This document shows positions 53,066-62,769 of a DNA stretch of 64,000 nt, one piece after another. Origin of the DNA: Microvirga calopogonii (GTDB taxonomy: Bacteria > Pseudomonadota > Alphaproteobacteria > Rhizobiales > Beijerinckiaceae); contig NZ_QDGA01000001.1 of NCBI RefSeq assembly GCF_003347665.1, forward strand, positions 124,001-188,000, written 5' to 3'. The notes beneath the pieces were generated by a model. It saw only the letters and a program-made list of their open reading frames with translations. It searched no databases and was not told where the DNA came from. The translations under genes were made by a program, and so were the position numbers. How positions within the stretch are numbered: the first letter of the stretch is position 1; each line of letters starts with the position of its first letter.

Positions 53066-54481
53066 TCAAGCCGTCGCAAATGCCTCCTTCGGAGCGCGTC
53101 GCGTCAGGCGCATGGGCAGGCCACCCTGTGGCCGCAGGGTGATCCGCTGCACGGGCGTGACCGCGTGCCCTTCCACCAGATCGAGACGCACGGAGCGAGC
53201 GATGGTCGCCAGGACGATTACGGCCTCCTGCAGGGAGAAGCTCGCCCCGATGCAGACCCGCGGCCCGGCCCCGAACGGCAGATAGGCGAAACGGTCGATC
53301 CGGCCGCGGTTCTCGGGCAGGAACCGTTCCGGCCGGAAGGCATCCGGCTCGTTCCACAGCCTGCGGTGGCGATGGAGCAGATAAGGCACGATCGCCACCA
53401 TCGAGCCCGCCGGGATCTCCAGCTCTCCGATCTGGTCATCGCCGATGGCCGCCCGGCTCATGTAGGGCGCCGGCGGATAGAGCCGGATCGCCTCGTCGAT
53501 GACGGCGCGGGTGTAGACGAGCTTTTCCAGATGATGCGGCTCGAGCGTCCCCTCCCCTAAAACCTCGTCCACCTCCCGCTCCACATGGGCGCGGGCCCGC
53601 TCTTCCTGGGACAGGAGATAAAGTGACCAGGAGAGCGCATTGGCCGTTGTCTCGTGTCCCGCTCCGATGAACGTGACGATGTTGGTTCGCACATCGATCT
53701 CGCTCAGGCCCTTGCCGGTCTCAGGGTCTGCCGCCTCCAGAAGCAAGGTCAGCAGGTCGCGGGGAGCCGGTTGGCCGCGATCGAGCAGTTCTTTCCGGGC
53801 AGCGATCAGTTCGTTGACCGTCTCCTCGAAGAACCGGATCGCCGGCCTCGCGCGCAGACGGCCGATCCTGGGCACCCAATCGGGAAACCCGAAGATATCG
53901 AGCGGGTCGACGCGCCCTATGCTGTTGAAATAGCGGGTGATGGCACGTCCCAGCGCATCGGGATCCTTCGGCACGCCTTGCGTGAAGATCGTCCGCTCCA
54001 GCACGTCGAGCGTGACGCGGGTCATCTCCAGCGAAGCGTCGACCACCCGGCCCGCCGGACGGCGCTGCCAGCGCCTCACGAGGCGCTCGGCCGCCTCGAC
54101 CATGGCCGGGAAGAAGCTGCCCACATGGCGCGGCGTGAAGAGTGGCGCGATGGTGCGGCGCTGGAGCCGCCATTCGTCCCCCTCGGCCGTGACGAGTCCC
54201 CGCCCCAGGCCCGGGGCCAGGATCCGGATCTGGAGATCGTCCTTCCGGTAGTTGGCGGCGTTGTCTACGAGGATATGCCGGATGGCGGCGGGATCGCTCA
54301 CCACGGTCATGCGGCCGAGCGCTCCGTCCCCCGTGATGATCGGCTCCTCGAAATGGGCCTCCATCCAGGTGTTCAGGGGGTTCTCGCGCACGGCCCGCAG
54401 GAACGCCAAAGTGCCGAGCGGCTCGGTGCGGGGCTTCGGGTGAGGCGGGTGGAACGAGGGGGCTTCCAGGGTGTCGCTCAT
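53066..54481 (-). CDS. Cytochrome P450
   Basis: A 471-residue soluble P450. The I-helix oxygen-binding motif AGHETT is at 274-279, the ExxR of the K-helix at 330-333 (EAIR), and the heme-binding loop 'FGAGPRVCIG' gives Cys410 as axial ligand. The PERF segment is 'FRPERFLPE'. No membrane anchor. The substrate is unknown and no redox partner gene is adjacent; it stands alone between sspB (convergent) and fumC (divergent). Pattern is closest to CYP enzymes of general type found in rhizobia and methylobacteria. Confidence 0.92.
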   Translation of the reverse strand: MSDTLEAPSFHPPHPKPRTEPLGTLAFLRAVRENPLNTWMEAHFEEPIITGDGALGRMTVVSDPAAIRHILVDNAANYRKDDLQIRILAPGLGRGLVTAEGDEWRLQRRTIAPLFTPRHVGSFFPAMVEAAERLVRRWQRRPAGRVVDASLEMTRVTLDVLERTIFTQGVPKDPDALGRAITRYFNSIGRVDPLDIFGFPDWVPRIGRLRARPAIRFFEETVNELIAARKELLDRGQPAPRDLLTLLLEAADPETGKGLSEIDVRTNIVTFIGAGHETTANALSWSLYLLSQEERARAHVEREVDEVLGEGTLEPHHLEKLVYTRAVIDEAIRLYPPAPYMSRAAIGDDQIGELEIPAGSMVAIVPYLLHRHRRLWNEPDAFRPERFLPENRGRIDRFAYLPFGAGPRVCIGASFSLQEAVIVLATIARSVRLDLVEGHAVTPVQRITLRPQGGLPMRLTRRAPKEAFATA

Positions 54482-54569
54482 GCGATTTTACAAGGCCTCC
54501 ATGCGCGTTCGCAGTTGCGAGCGCCACCATTTGAGATAAGAACACGCAACTCCATCGAAAGAGGTCAGG

Positions 54570-55964
54570 ATGTCGCCCTCAACCCGCATCGAAACAGATA
54601 CCTTCGGCCCCATCGACGTTCCCGCCGACAAGCTCTGGGGCGCCCAGACGCAGCGTTCCCTCCAGAACTTCCGCATCGGGACGGATCGGATGCCGATTCC
54701 GCTCGTTCACGCACTGGCCATCGTGAAGCAGGCCGCCGCTCTGGTGAACAAGGATCTGGGCAAGCTGGAGCCGCGCCTCGCCGACGCGATCGCGAGCGCC
54801 GCCGCCGACGTGGTGCAGGGCAAGTATGACGACGAATTCCCGCTCGTGGTCTATCAGACGGGCTCGGGCACCCAGTCCAATATGAACATGAACGAGGTTC
54901 TCTCGAACCTCGCCATCGAGCGCCTCGGGGGCGAGCGCGGCAGCAAGAAGCCGGTTCACCCGAACGACCACGTGAACATGGGCCAGTCGTCGAACGACTC
55001 GTTCCCCACCGCCATGCACATCGCGGTCGCCCGCGAGATCCACGACCGGCTGGTCCCCGCTCTCAAGCACCTGCACAAGGCGCTGAATGATAAGGCCGAG
55101 GCCTTCAAGGACATCGTTAAGATCGGCCGCACGCACCTGCAGGATGCGACCCCGGTTACCCTCGGCCAGGAATTCTCCGGCTATGCTGCCCAGGTGCAGC
55201 TCGGCATCGCCCGCATCGAGCAGACGCTTCCCGGCATCTATGCCCTCGCGCAGGGCGGCACCGCCGTCGGCACGGGCCTCAACGCCCATCCGGAATTCGC
55301 GGATCGCTTCGCCTCGAAGGTGGTGGAACTGACGGCCCTGCCCTTCACCTCGGCGCACAACAAGTTCGAGGCCCTCGCGTCCAACGACGCTCTCGTCTAC
55401 ACGCACGGCGCGCTGGCGAGCCTTGCGGCCGGCCTGTTCAAGATCGCCAACGACATCCGCCTGATGGGCTCGGGCCCGCGCTCGGGCATCGGCGAGATTT
55501 CGCTGCCTGAGAACGAGCCCGGTTCGTCGATCATGCCCGGCAAGGTCAACCCGACCCAGGCCGAAGCCATGACGATGCTGTGCTGCCAGGTGGCCGGCAA
55601 CCAGACGACCGTGACCTTCGCCGGCAGCCAGGGCCATTTCGAGCTCAACGTGTTCAAGCCGGTGATCGTCAACGCGGTGCTGCAGTCGATCCGTCTGCTG
55701 GCCGACGGCGCGATCAGCTTCACGGACAACTGCGTCGTCGGCATCGAGCCGAACCGCGAACGCCTCAACGAGCTGGTGCAGCGCTCGCTGATGCTCGTGA
55801 CGGCGCTTGCTCCGTCCATCGGCTACGACAAGGCGGCGGCCATCGCCAAGTCGGCGCACAAGAACGGCACGACCCTGAAGGAAGAGGCCCTCAAGGCCGG
55901 CGTCGCGGAAGACCATTTCCATGCCGTCGTGCGCCCCGAGACGATGCTTCAGCCGGGCGAGTGA
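54570..55964 (+). CDS. fumC: Class II fumarate hydratase
   Basis: A 464-residue tetrameric fumarase of the TCA cycle. The superfamily signature '[19 protein letters not shown]' (mobile loop with catalytic Ser) and '[13 protein letters not shown]' and '[21 protein letters not shown]' (catalytic His and substrate sites) are intact. The ATG has GAGGTCAGG upstream. It is followed after 14 bases by DUF4169 and then the RHH gene, probably one transcript; this linkage is typical of Rhizobiales. Confidence 0.96.
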   Translation: MSPSTRIETDTFGPIDVPADKLWGAQTQRSLQNFRIGTDRMPIPLVHALAIVKQAAALVNKDLGKLEPRLADAIASAAADVVQGKYDDEFPLVVYQTGSGTQSNMNMNEVLSNLAIERLGGERGSKKPVHPNDHVNMGQSSNDSFPTAMHIAVAREIHDRLVPALKHLHKALNDKAEAFKDIVKIGRTHLQDATPVTLGQEFSGYAAQVQLGIARIEQTLPGIYALAQGGTAVGTGLNAHPEFADRFASKVVELTALPFTSAHNKFEALASNDALVYTHGALASLAAGLFKIANDIRLMGSGPRSGIGEISLPENEPGSSIMPGKVNPTQAEAMTMLCCQVAGNQTTVTFAGSQGHFELNVFKPVIVNAVLQSIRLLADGAISFTDNCVVGIEPNRERLNELVQRSLMLVTALAPSIGYDKAAAIAKSAHKNGTTLKEEALKAGVAEDHFHAVVRPETMLQPGE

Positions 55965-55978
55965 TGTAAGTTCGCGCC

Positions 55979-56167
55979 ATGGCTGAGATCATCAATCTGC
56001 GCCAGGCGCGCAAGCAGAAGGCGCGGGCCGAGAAAGAAGCCCGCGCCGACGAGAACCGCATCGCGTTCGGCCGCACCAAGGCCGAGAAGAACCTGACGAA
56101 AGCCCAGCAGGATCTGGCGCAAAGCCGCCTCGACCAGCACAAACGTGACGACAGCGAGAAGCCGTGA
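55979..56167 (+). CDS. DUF4169 small basic protein
   Basis: A 62-residue, almost wholly helical, highly charged protein: 'EIINLRQARKQKARAEKEARADENRIAFGRTKAEK' is the DUF4169 signature. No function is known. It lies 14 bases after fumC and its stop directly abuts the ATG of the next gene, indicating translational coupling with the ribbon-helix-helix gene. Confidence 0.88.
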   Translation: MAEIINLRQARKQKARAEKEARADENRIAFGRTKAEKNLTKAQQDLAQSRLDQHKRDDSEKP

Positions 56168-56419
56168 ATGGGCTTCGCCGTCGTCAAGCGCTCCGTCTCC
56201 ATCGCCGGCCATCGGACGAGCATTTCCCTTGAGGAGCCCTTCTGGGCATCGCTGCGGGAAATCGCCGAGCGGGACAGGATGTCCGTCCAGGCGCTGATCG
56301 GGCGCATCGATGCAGCACGGGGCGAACAGAACCTCTCCTCCGCGATCCGGGTCTTTATTCTGAACGATCTGCGCCAGCGGCTGGAGACGGCGTCACCGGA
56401 TCGCGCCGCGTCGGTTTAA
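56168..56419 (+). CDS. Ribbon-helix-helix domain protein (RHH_4)
   Basis: An 83-residue protein of the RHH_4 (PF13467-type) family: 'KRSVSIAGHRTSISLEEPFWASLREIAERDRMSVQALIGRID' is the beta-strand and two helices of the fold, with 'SSAIRVFILNDLRQRL' at the end. Often called aryl-sulfate-sulfotransferase-like RHH protein in error; DNA binding is expected but targets are unknown. It is adjacent to DUF4169 with no gap. A REP pair follows. Confidence 0.88.
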   Translation: MGFAVVKRSVSIAGHRTSISLEEPFWASLREIAERDRMSVQALIGRIDAARGEQNLSSAIRVFILNDLRQRLETASPDRAASV

Positions 56420-56444
56420 ACACCTTTCACCCGCCTCCAGTGTC

Positions 56445-56526
56445 ATGGCCGGCCTTGTGCCGGCCATCCCGCTTTTCTGTAGCATTGCGCCTCTCCACTC
56501 GAGATCACCGGCACAAGACCGGTGAT
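56445..56526. repeat. Inverted pair of REP-like palindromes
   Basis: Two copies of one element in opposite orientation: ATGGCCGGC-CTTGT-GCCGGCCAT (56445-56467) and ATCACCGG-CACAAGA-CCGGTGAT (56504-56526). Reverse-complementing the second gives CCGGTCTTGTGCCGG, against CCGGCCTTGTGCCGG in the first: one difference in 15, with compensating changes in the outer stem. They lie between convergent genes, a usual REP position. Confidence 0.75.
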
Positions 56527-56559
56527 GACGTAAGCGGGTATGACATCGCGCTGCTTGCC

Positions 56560-59500
56560 CTACCGTGTCGGCGGAGCCTCATAGACCGATGGCGGCGGGC
56601 CGATCTGGACCGGCGGGTTCAGAGGCGGCGCGGAGGTCCGCGATGGAGCCGCCTCAGGCTCCTCCGGCTGGTTCTGCTGCTCGGATTGCAGCCGCTCCGC
56701 ATCCCGGCGCGCGCGTTCGGCCTCGGCTCTGGCTCGCGCCTGGCGAAGCGCCTCTTCCTCGGCAGCCTTGGCTCTCTGACGCTCGGCCTCCCGCTGCGCA
56801 TCGATCTGGCGCTGGCGCTCGGCGGCAGCCCGCTCGAAGGCTTCGATCTTTTCCAGCTCGCGCTTAAGTACGATGGCGGCAAGCCCGTTGCGGAAGGGAC
56901 CGGCATCGATCTGGCGAACGGGAGCCGAAAGGGAACCCTGCCAATTGAGTCCGACCGAGGGTGGCGCGCCCACCCATTCGGGCGGCGATGACTTGGCCGT
57001 GAGGGCGCCACGGGCGTCGAGCTGAAGGTTCTTCAGGTCGTAGGTGACGGCCCCCTGCCAGTTGGCCGCCCCACTCTCGGCCACGAAGGGGGAGAGGCGC
57101 AGCAGGCCGCCGACAAGCGCTGCCGAGGTCCTGACGGGCGCGGCGTTGAACGGCCCCCGTCCGAGCTCGATCCCGAAGATCGTCTCCACCTTGCCCTCGG
57201 CCAAGGGATCATTCTCTGCCAGAGCCCGCTTGAACGCCCGGTCGAACACGGATGGATCGGCCGCGGGCAGGCGAAGGTTCGTGACCTGCCACTCGCCCGC
57301 GCCGCCGAGATTGGCCACGAGTTCGGACAGGCTCGTGCCCGCAGCCCCGAACCGTAGCGGACCGGACAGGACCGCCTCGAACGGCGAGGCTCCGGTGAGC
57401 GCCCAGAGGGGCACCTTCTCCAGGGCTCCGTCGCCGACGATGGTCGCCATTCCCTCCTGCCGGGTGATGGTGGTCGAGCCCGTGATCCGTCCGGAGCCGA
57501 TGACGGCATCGAGGTTCCGGATGGAGATGCCGTCCGGTTGCGCGCCGAGCACGAAGGACGCGCGACTGGCCTGGAGACCGCGCCCGAGTTCGAGCGTTCC
57601 GACCCGGAAGTTGACCTGCCCGCCGGTCACGAGGCGCCCGCTTTGACCGAAGCGGGCCGTGGACCAGATGGCGGTGGCGGTGGCATCGCCCGGCACGTTC
57701 AGCGACAGGGCCGCCACGAGCCATGGCAGCGACAGCCGCCCGAGGGACACGTCGCCGCTGATGTCCGATCGGGACGCCATCACGAGGCGAGCCTGCACGT
57801 TGTCGTTCGACACCCTGCCGTTGACATCGAGGAGGGTCGCGCCGCGCTCCCGGCCGAGGGACACGCGTCCGGTCACGGGGACTGGCGGGGCGACGCCCGC
57901 GCCGTCTCCCAAGAGGAGCAGGAAGGGGGTGATGTCCGGTGTCGAAACCTCGACCTCGCCGCTGTCCACCACGTCGTCCGCTTCGCTCAGGGCAAAGGGA
58001 CGCGTCGTCGCCACCTTGGCGCCGGCGATATCGCCGGCGAGCGTGACGTTGAACAACCCGGACCCGACGCGGACCCCGCGCAGATCGACGCGGGAAGGCC
58101 GGTTGAGCCCCGCCATGTTCGCCCGGTTGACCCAGCGTCCCGTGTTGTCGGCAGACAGCGTGATCGTGAGGCTCTGGGTCCGCCCGTCGACCGACTCGAC
58201 CTGCCCTTCGAACGGGCCGCCGGCCACGCGTCCCTTGGCGGTCGTGCGAAGGCGCAGTTCGGTGGAACCTGCAGGCGGCACAACCCGCTCCGACGTGACG
58301 TCGAGGTCGAGCGCGCCCTCGCGCACGAAGGTGGGCACGAGCTTGGAGATCCCGCCGATCCACACGCTTCCCATCAGGTCGACCAGGGGGCTGGCGCGCT
58401 GAGCGGTGACCTTGCCGGTGATCTGTCCCGAGCCGTCCGGTGCGATGCGTCCCCTTACCCGGGCGTTGGCACCCGCGAGATCGACGATATCCAGTGTCTC
58501 GACGAGAAGCGCCGGTCCGTCGGACAGGATCCGGGCCGAGATCCGCCCCGTGGGAGGGCTCTTCCCGGCGCTGACGCCGCGCGCATCGAGGATGAAGCCG
58601 ACATCGAGATTCTCGGTGGCCTGGAAGACGCTGGACACCTGCGGCAGGTCGTCGAGATTCAGGCTCTGGATCGCAACCTGGGCTTCGAGCTTGCCGCGCT
58701 CGTCAGCCTCGGGCGCGGTGTAGCGGGCATTCCCGGTCAGGATCGACTCGCCCGTCTTCAGCCGCAGGCGGTTGAAGGAGAGCACCGGGTTCGAGAAGGC
58801 GATTTCCGACGATGCCTCGACCGGACGACCGTCGAGCGCTCTCAACAGGGGCGATTTGATGCCGATGCGGTCGAGATAGCGCGCCAGGCGGTCCGATGCT
58901 TTGGAGGCCAGCGCCACCTTGCCGTTGATGCCGCCCTGGCTGGTCAGGCCGAGCTCCCCCTCGAGAGCGACCCGAGTCTCGCCCGGCGCATTGAACTCGA
59001 TCCGGTCGAGGATCGCCCTGCCCCTGTCGAGCGACAGGCGCAGGGCGGCATTCGACAGGTCCTCCTGGCCGAGGCCGATGCTGTCGATCTTCAGGTTGAG
59101 GTCGATCGGCACCCGAACCAAGGGGAGCGACCATTGGTCGATCCGGCTCTTAAAATCCTGTCCGTTTCCGGACAGTATGAAGCTGTCCGCATCAAGCCGG
59201 CGGCCTTCGAGCCTGAGGGAAATGCGCGGCTCGTTGAGCCCGACGCGGCCCTCACCAGTCATGCGCAGACTTGCCCCGCCCTCTCCGGCCTCCAGGCTGA
59301 CCTGGCCGAGCTCGACGGCGCCCGGCACCGTCTTGAACGCGGTCTCGACCACGATGGGGATCGGGATGCCCGCAGCCGCGATTTGCGCCGGTGGGCCGAA
59401 CAGGACCTTCGCCTTGCCCGAGACCTGCGGCGTCGTAGCCTCCCCGGTTCCCTCGGCAAGCCCGAGCCGGGCGTCGAGATCGAAACGCGGATAGATGTCG

Positions 59501-60129
59501 CCCCCGCCCGAAAGCTTGACCTGGACGCTCTTGTCCTCGGCGAGTTCTCCCGTCACGAGCCGGAAAGGCACGCCGGAGGTCGTCCCCTCGACCCGCCAGG
59601 GGCCGATCAGCTTCTGGCCCTCGATGGTGACGTTCTCGGCGAAGGCCTGGTTCGTGCGTCCCGTGCTCGCGCTCTGGGTCGTCACGAGAAGCTGGGCCAC
59701 GCTGAGATTTTCGATGGCCCATTCGCGCGCCCGGCCGCTGCCCGACACCAACTCCGGCGGCAGGCGCCATTCGCCGTCGCCGGCAACCGGAATGCGGATG
59801 TCGGCCCGCCCGACCCGCGTCTCCGTAAAGCGCACATCGCCCTTCAACAGCGGCGTCAGGGCCACCTCGGCGCGGACCCCATCGGCCGTCAGAACCGGTG
59901 AATCCGGCGTCTTGCCGCCGAGCCTCAGGCGCCCGAGGGTGACCTTCGGTGCGGGCAGAAGGCGGATGCGGATATCGCCCTCGGTCCGCGCCTCCGTGCC
60001 GGAGGCGCGCGAGATCATCCCGTCGATCGTGTCGCGGTACGCCTCCCAGTTGACGAAGGGAGGGGCCGCAACGGCAATCGCCAGAATCAGGATCACGATG
60101 GAGGCGATGATCGTCAGGATGTCGCGCAA
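56560..60129 (-). CDS. AsmA-family protein
   Basis: A 1189-residue AsmA-type protein. One N-terminal helix ('ILTIIASIVILILAIAVAAP') precedes the AsmA domain ('FVNWEAYRDTIDGMISRASGTEARTEGDIRIRLLPAPKVTLG') and a long repeat-rich beta region; AsmA_2 lies towards the end (about 880-1080). The tail (1100-1189) is a Glu/Arg/Ala coiled coil followed by a Pro-rich end. AsmA-like proteins span the periplasm and move phospholipids between membranes. The start is TTG at 60129, with GAGAAGG seven bases upstream. It converges on the RHH gene. Confidence 0.88.
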   Translation of the reverse strand: MRDILTIIASIVILILAIAVAAPPFVNWEAYRDTIDGMISRASGTEARTEGDIRIRLLPAPKVTLGRLRLGGKTPDSPVLTADGVRAEVALTPLLKGDVRFTETRVGRADIRIPVAGDGEWRLPPELVSGSGRAREWAIENLSVAQLLVTTQSASTGRTNQAFAENVTIEGQKLIGPWRVEGTTSGVPFRLVTGELAEDKSVQVKLSGGGDIYPRFDLDARLGLAEGTGEATTPQVSGKAKVLFGPPAQIAAAGIPIPIVVETAFKTVPGAVELGQVSLEAGEGGASLRMTGEGRVGLNEPRISLRLEGRRLDADSFILSGNGQDFKSRIDQWSLPLVRVPIDLNLKIDSIGLGQEDLSNAALRLSLDRGRAILDRIEFNAPGETRVALEGELGLTSQGGINGKVALASKASDRLARYLDRIGIKSPLLRALDGRPVEASSEIAFSNPVLSFNRLRLKTGESILTGNARYTAPEADERGKLEAQVAIQSLNLDDLPQVSSVFQATENLDVGFILDARGVSAGKSPPTGRISARILSDGPALLVETLDIVDLAGANARVRGRIAPDGSGQITGKVTAQRASPLVDLMGSVWIGGISKLVPTFVREGALDLDVTSERVVPPAGSTELRLRTTAKGRVAGGPFEGQVESVDGRTQSLTITLSADNTGRWVNRANMAGLNRPSRVDLRGVRVGSGLFNVTLAGDIAGAKVATTRPFALSEADDVVDSGEVEVSTPDITPFLLLLGDGAGVAPPVPVTGRVSLGRERGATLLDVNGRVSNDNVQARLVMASRSDISGDVSLGRLSLPWLVAALSLNVPGDATATAIWSTARFGQSGRLVTGGQVNFRVGTLELGRGLQASRASFVLGAQPDGISIRNLDAVIGSGRITGSTTITRQEGMATIVGDGALEKVPLWALTGASPFEAVLSGPLRFGAAGTSLSELVANLGGAGEWQVTNLRLPAADPSVFDRAFKRALAENDPLAEGKVETIFGIELGRGPFNAAPVRTSAALVGGLLRLSPFVAESGAANWQGAVTYDLKNLQLDARGALTAKSSPPEWVGAPPSVGLNWQGSLSAPVRQIDAGPFRNGLAAIVLKRELEKIEAFERAAAERQRQIDAQREAERQRAKAAEEEALRQARARAEAERARRDAERLQSEQQNQPEEPEAAPSRTSAPPLNPPVQIGPPPSVYEAPPTR

Positions 60130-60213
60130 GAGGCCGCCTTCTCTCCGTTACAGTAACACTGTCCTTATCTCATGACGCCGGGAACCGGGAGCGCCGATCC
60201 ATGTGTTCCACCG

Positions 60214-61629
60214 TCAAAGCGCAACGATCTTGCCCGGATTCATGATGTTGAGGGGATCGATGGCCTGTTTCAAGACGCGCATGAGGTCGAGCGCGGCCTG
60301 TCCATGCTCCACTTCCAGGTATTTCATCTTCTTCTGGCCTACGCCGTGCTCGCCCGTGCAGGTCCCCTCCATGGCGACCGCCCGGCGCACCAGCCGGTCG
60401 ACAAAGGCCTCGCAGGCCTCGATTTCCGCAGGGTCATCCGTATTCACGAGCGGCTGGACATGGAAATTGCCGTCGCCCACATGGCCGACGATGGGCGCCA
60501 CGAGACCGCTCTCCAGGATGTCCTGCTTGGTGGCATCCACGCATTCGGCCAAACGAGAGATCGGCACGCAGACATCGGTCGCCACCGACTGGGCGCCGGG
60601 CCGCAGACCCTTGGCCGCCCAATAGGCGTCGTGCCGGGCCTGCCAGAGGCGTGAGCGCTCCTCGGGCTTCGTCGCCCAATCGAACGGTCCGCCGTCGAAC
60701 TCGGCCGCGATCTCGCCGAAGCGCTCCGCCTGCTCGTGCACGCCGGCCTCGGAACCGTGGAACTCCAGCAACAGCAGCGGGCTCTCCGGCAGGGTCAGCT
60801 TGGAGTGAAGGTTGACCGCCCTCACCTGGACCTCGTCGAGCAGTTCGATGCGTGCCACCGGGATGCCGGTCTGGATCGTCATGATCACCGCGTCGCAGGC
60901 GGCCTTCACGGAAGGGAACGGGCAGATGCCGGCCGAAATCGCCTCCGGGATCCCGTGAAGTTTCAGGGTGATTTCGGTGACGACGCCCAGCGTTCCCTCC
61001 GAGCCGATGAGGAGGCGTGTTAGGTCGTAGCCCGCCGAGCTCTTCTTGGCCCGGCTCGCCGTCTTCACGATCTCGCCGTTGGGCAGCACGACGGTGAGCG
61101 CCAGGACCACATCCTTCATGGTCCCGTAGCGGACCGCATTGGTGCCGGATGCCCGCGTCGCGACCATGCCGCCGATGGAGGCATCTGCGCCCGGATCGAT
61201 CGGGAAGAACAGCCCCTTGTCGCGCAGGTACTCGTTCAGCTCCTTGCGGGTCACTCCCGCCTCGACCACGCAGTCCAGATCCTCGTCGTGAACGGCGATG
61301 ATGCGTTTCATCAGGCTGAGATCGACGGAAACTCCGCCATAGGGCGCATTGATATGCCCTTCCAGCGATGTGCCGGTGCCGTAGGGAATGACCGGAACCC
61401 CGTGGGCCGCGCAGAGTTTGACGATCTCCGAAACTTCTTCCGTCGTGCGCGGATAGACCACGATATCCGGCGGCTGGTTCTTCACCCAGGTCAAGGTATG
61501 GCCATGCTGCTCGCGCACGGCAGCCGAGGTCGCGACCCGGTCGCCGAAACGCCGCGAGAGTTCGCTCGACAGGGCGGTAATGGAGGCATCCGTCGTCTTC
61601 AGGCGGGCATTCGCTTGGGGGGCATTCAT
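60214..61629 (-). CDS. FAD-linked oxidase (D-lactate/glycolate dehydrogenase type)
   Basis: A 471-residue flavoprotein of the GlcD/D-lactate dehydrogenase (cytochrome) family. The FAD-binding PCMH domain is 'PDIVVYPRTTEEVSEIVKLCAAHGVPVIPYGTGTSLEGH', with 'DPGADASIGGMVATRASGTNAVRYGTM'. The C-terminal cap has the metal-binding 'GHVGDGNFHV' and closes 'IDPLNIMNPGKI'. The ATG at 61629 was chosen. It oxidises a 2-hydroxyacid, passing electrons to quinone or cytochrome; the exact acid is unknown. It is divergent from the thioesterase gene. Confidence 0.92.
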   Translation of the reverse strand: MNAPQANARLKTTDASITALSSELSRRFGDRVATSAAVREQHGHTLTWVKNQPPDIVVYPRTTEEVSEIVKLCAAHGVPVIPYGTGTSLEGHINAPYGGVSVDLSLMKRIIAVHDEDLDCVVEAGVTRKELNEYLRDKGLFFPIDPGADASIGGMVATRASGTNAVRYGTMKDVVLALTVVLPNGEIVKTASRAKKSSAGYDLTRLLIGSEGTLGVVTEITLKLHGIPEAISAGICPFPSVKAACDAVIMTIQTGIPVARIELLDEVQVRAVNLHSKLTLPESPLLLLEFHGSEAGVHEQAERFGEIAAEFDGGPFDWATKPEERSRLWQARHDAYWAAKGLRPGAQSVATDVCVPISRLAECVDATKQDILESGLVAPIVGHVGDGNFHVQPLVNTDDPAEIEACEAFVDRLVRRAVAMEGTCTGEHGVGQKKMKYLEVEHGQAALDLMRVLKQAIDPLNIMNPGKIVAL

Positions 61630-61812
61630 GGAGGCTTCAGATCCGGTTGTGATGCTCGTTCCACCCATAGCTACCAGAACCGTTGCAAAGGCAACACTCC
61701 GGATGAGAAAGATGCCGCACCCCTGCTGCACAAGCCATACGAACGTGCTAACGTTTATTCCTTTTCGAGGAAAGGACAGTCATCTGAGCGGCATCGAGGG
61801 ACGAGCCTGACC

Positions 61813-62355
61813 ATGGAGAAGCGGACACCCGTCTTTTTCTTTGCACCCTTCGTATCGTCCACGATGCGGGTTGAACCCGCATGGATCGACTATAACGGCC
61901 ACATGAACATGGCCTATTACCATGTGCTCTTCGACCGTGCCGTGGAGGAAGGCTTCAGCCTCGTTGGACTAGGGCACGAATACCTGGAGAAGCACCAGGC
62001 ATCCTTCTTCGCGGCCGAGGTTCACACCGTCTACAAGCGAGAACTGAAGCTGCATGACCGAGTGCGCGTCACGCTCCAGCTCGTCGATTTCGACGAGAAG
62101 CGGATCCACTACTACCTGGAAATCCGTCACGCCAATGAGGGCTGGGTTGCCGCCTCGATGGAAGGCCTTTCGCTCCATGTGGACATGGAAACACGGAAGG
62201 TCTGTCCCTTCCCGGACGATATTGCGGCCAATCTCGCCGTCATGAAGACCACACATGCCCGGCTGTCGCGGCCTCAAGCGCTGGGCCGCATCATCGGCAT
62301 CCCCCACAAGCCCGAGTTTCAGGACGCCTTATCGGCATCGGGCACGCGCCATTAG
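61813..62355 (+). CDS. Hot-dog-fold thioesterase (4HBT type)
   Basis: A 180-residue thioesterase. 'RVEPAWIDYNGHMNMAYYHVLFDRAVEEGF' is the 4HBT active-site strand (Asp-Tyr-Asn-Gly-His-Met), followed by hot-dog-fold strands ('FFAAEVHTVYKRELKLHDRVRVTLQLVDFDEKRIHYYLEI'). The pattern resembles betainyl-CoA-type thioesterases as well as generic acyl-CoA hydrolases; the substrate is not certain. The ATG at 61813 is chosen. Its last base overlaps the minus-strand small gene by four bases. Confidence 0.88.
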   Translation: MEKRTPVFFFAPFVSSTMRVEPAWIDYNGHMNMAYYHVLFDRAVEEGFSLVGLGHEYLEKHQASFFAAEVHTVYKRELKLHDRVRVTLQLVDFDEKRIHYYLEIRHANEGWVAASMEGLSLHVDMETRKVCPFPDDIAANLAVMKTTHARLSRPQALGRIIGIPHKPEFQDALSASGTRH

Positions 62356-62633
62356 CAGATTCTCCCGGGCCCGCAGCCGGAGCGCGGCATCGGAGGGATA
62401 TACCGGGGAGCGAAAAGCCGATCCCGGTCCACGTTCTGCCGGATCTGGTTGCTTTTGCTCTGAACATCCTGCTCGACACCCAGGATGCGCTGATCCTGCT
62501 GGATGCGCCGGTTGATCTGGTCCGTGCTCTGCTCCGCAGGGCTCGTGCGCGGCAGGCGGGTCTGCGCCTCGGCCGCGACAGCCATTGGCAGGGAAAGGCT
62601 TGAGACGACGGCAAGGGCCACCATAAAACGCAT
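62352..62633 (-). CDS. Small secreted hypothetical protein
   Basis: A 93-residue protein with a Sec signal (residues 1-23, cleavage near 'AEAQ-T'). The mature part is mostly charged and helical ('QINRRIQQDQRILGVEQDVQSKSNQIRQNVDRDRLF') with two Cys in the last ten residues ('SGCGPGRIC'). Not recognised. The gene overlaps the thioesterase stop by four bases. The signal peptide and coding-like composition support it. Confidence 0.7.
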   Translation of the reverse strand: MRFMVALAVVSSLSLPMAVAAEAQTRLPRTSPAEQSTDQINRRIQQDQRILGVEQDVQSKSNQIRQNVDRDRLFAPRYIPPMPRSGCGPGRIC

Positions 62634-62769
62634 GGAACATTCCTCTTCAGGCCTATGACACCCATATGGCGATCAGCGCCTTTTTCGACAATGAGGTCGA
62701 AGCCTGGAAGTTGGCCCCTGCGGCAGGATCGACAGGACTTCAGGCTCGACGCCGTTCGCCTTTTGATCC

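Noticed and set aside
57538-59901. 787-codon plus-strand frame opposite the AsmA-like gene
   Set aside because: Antisense shadow without domain motifs; AsmA-like motifs and start signal are on the minus strand.
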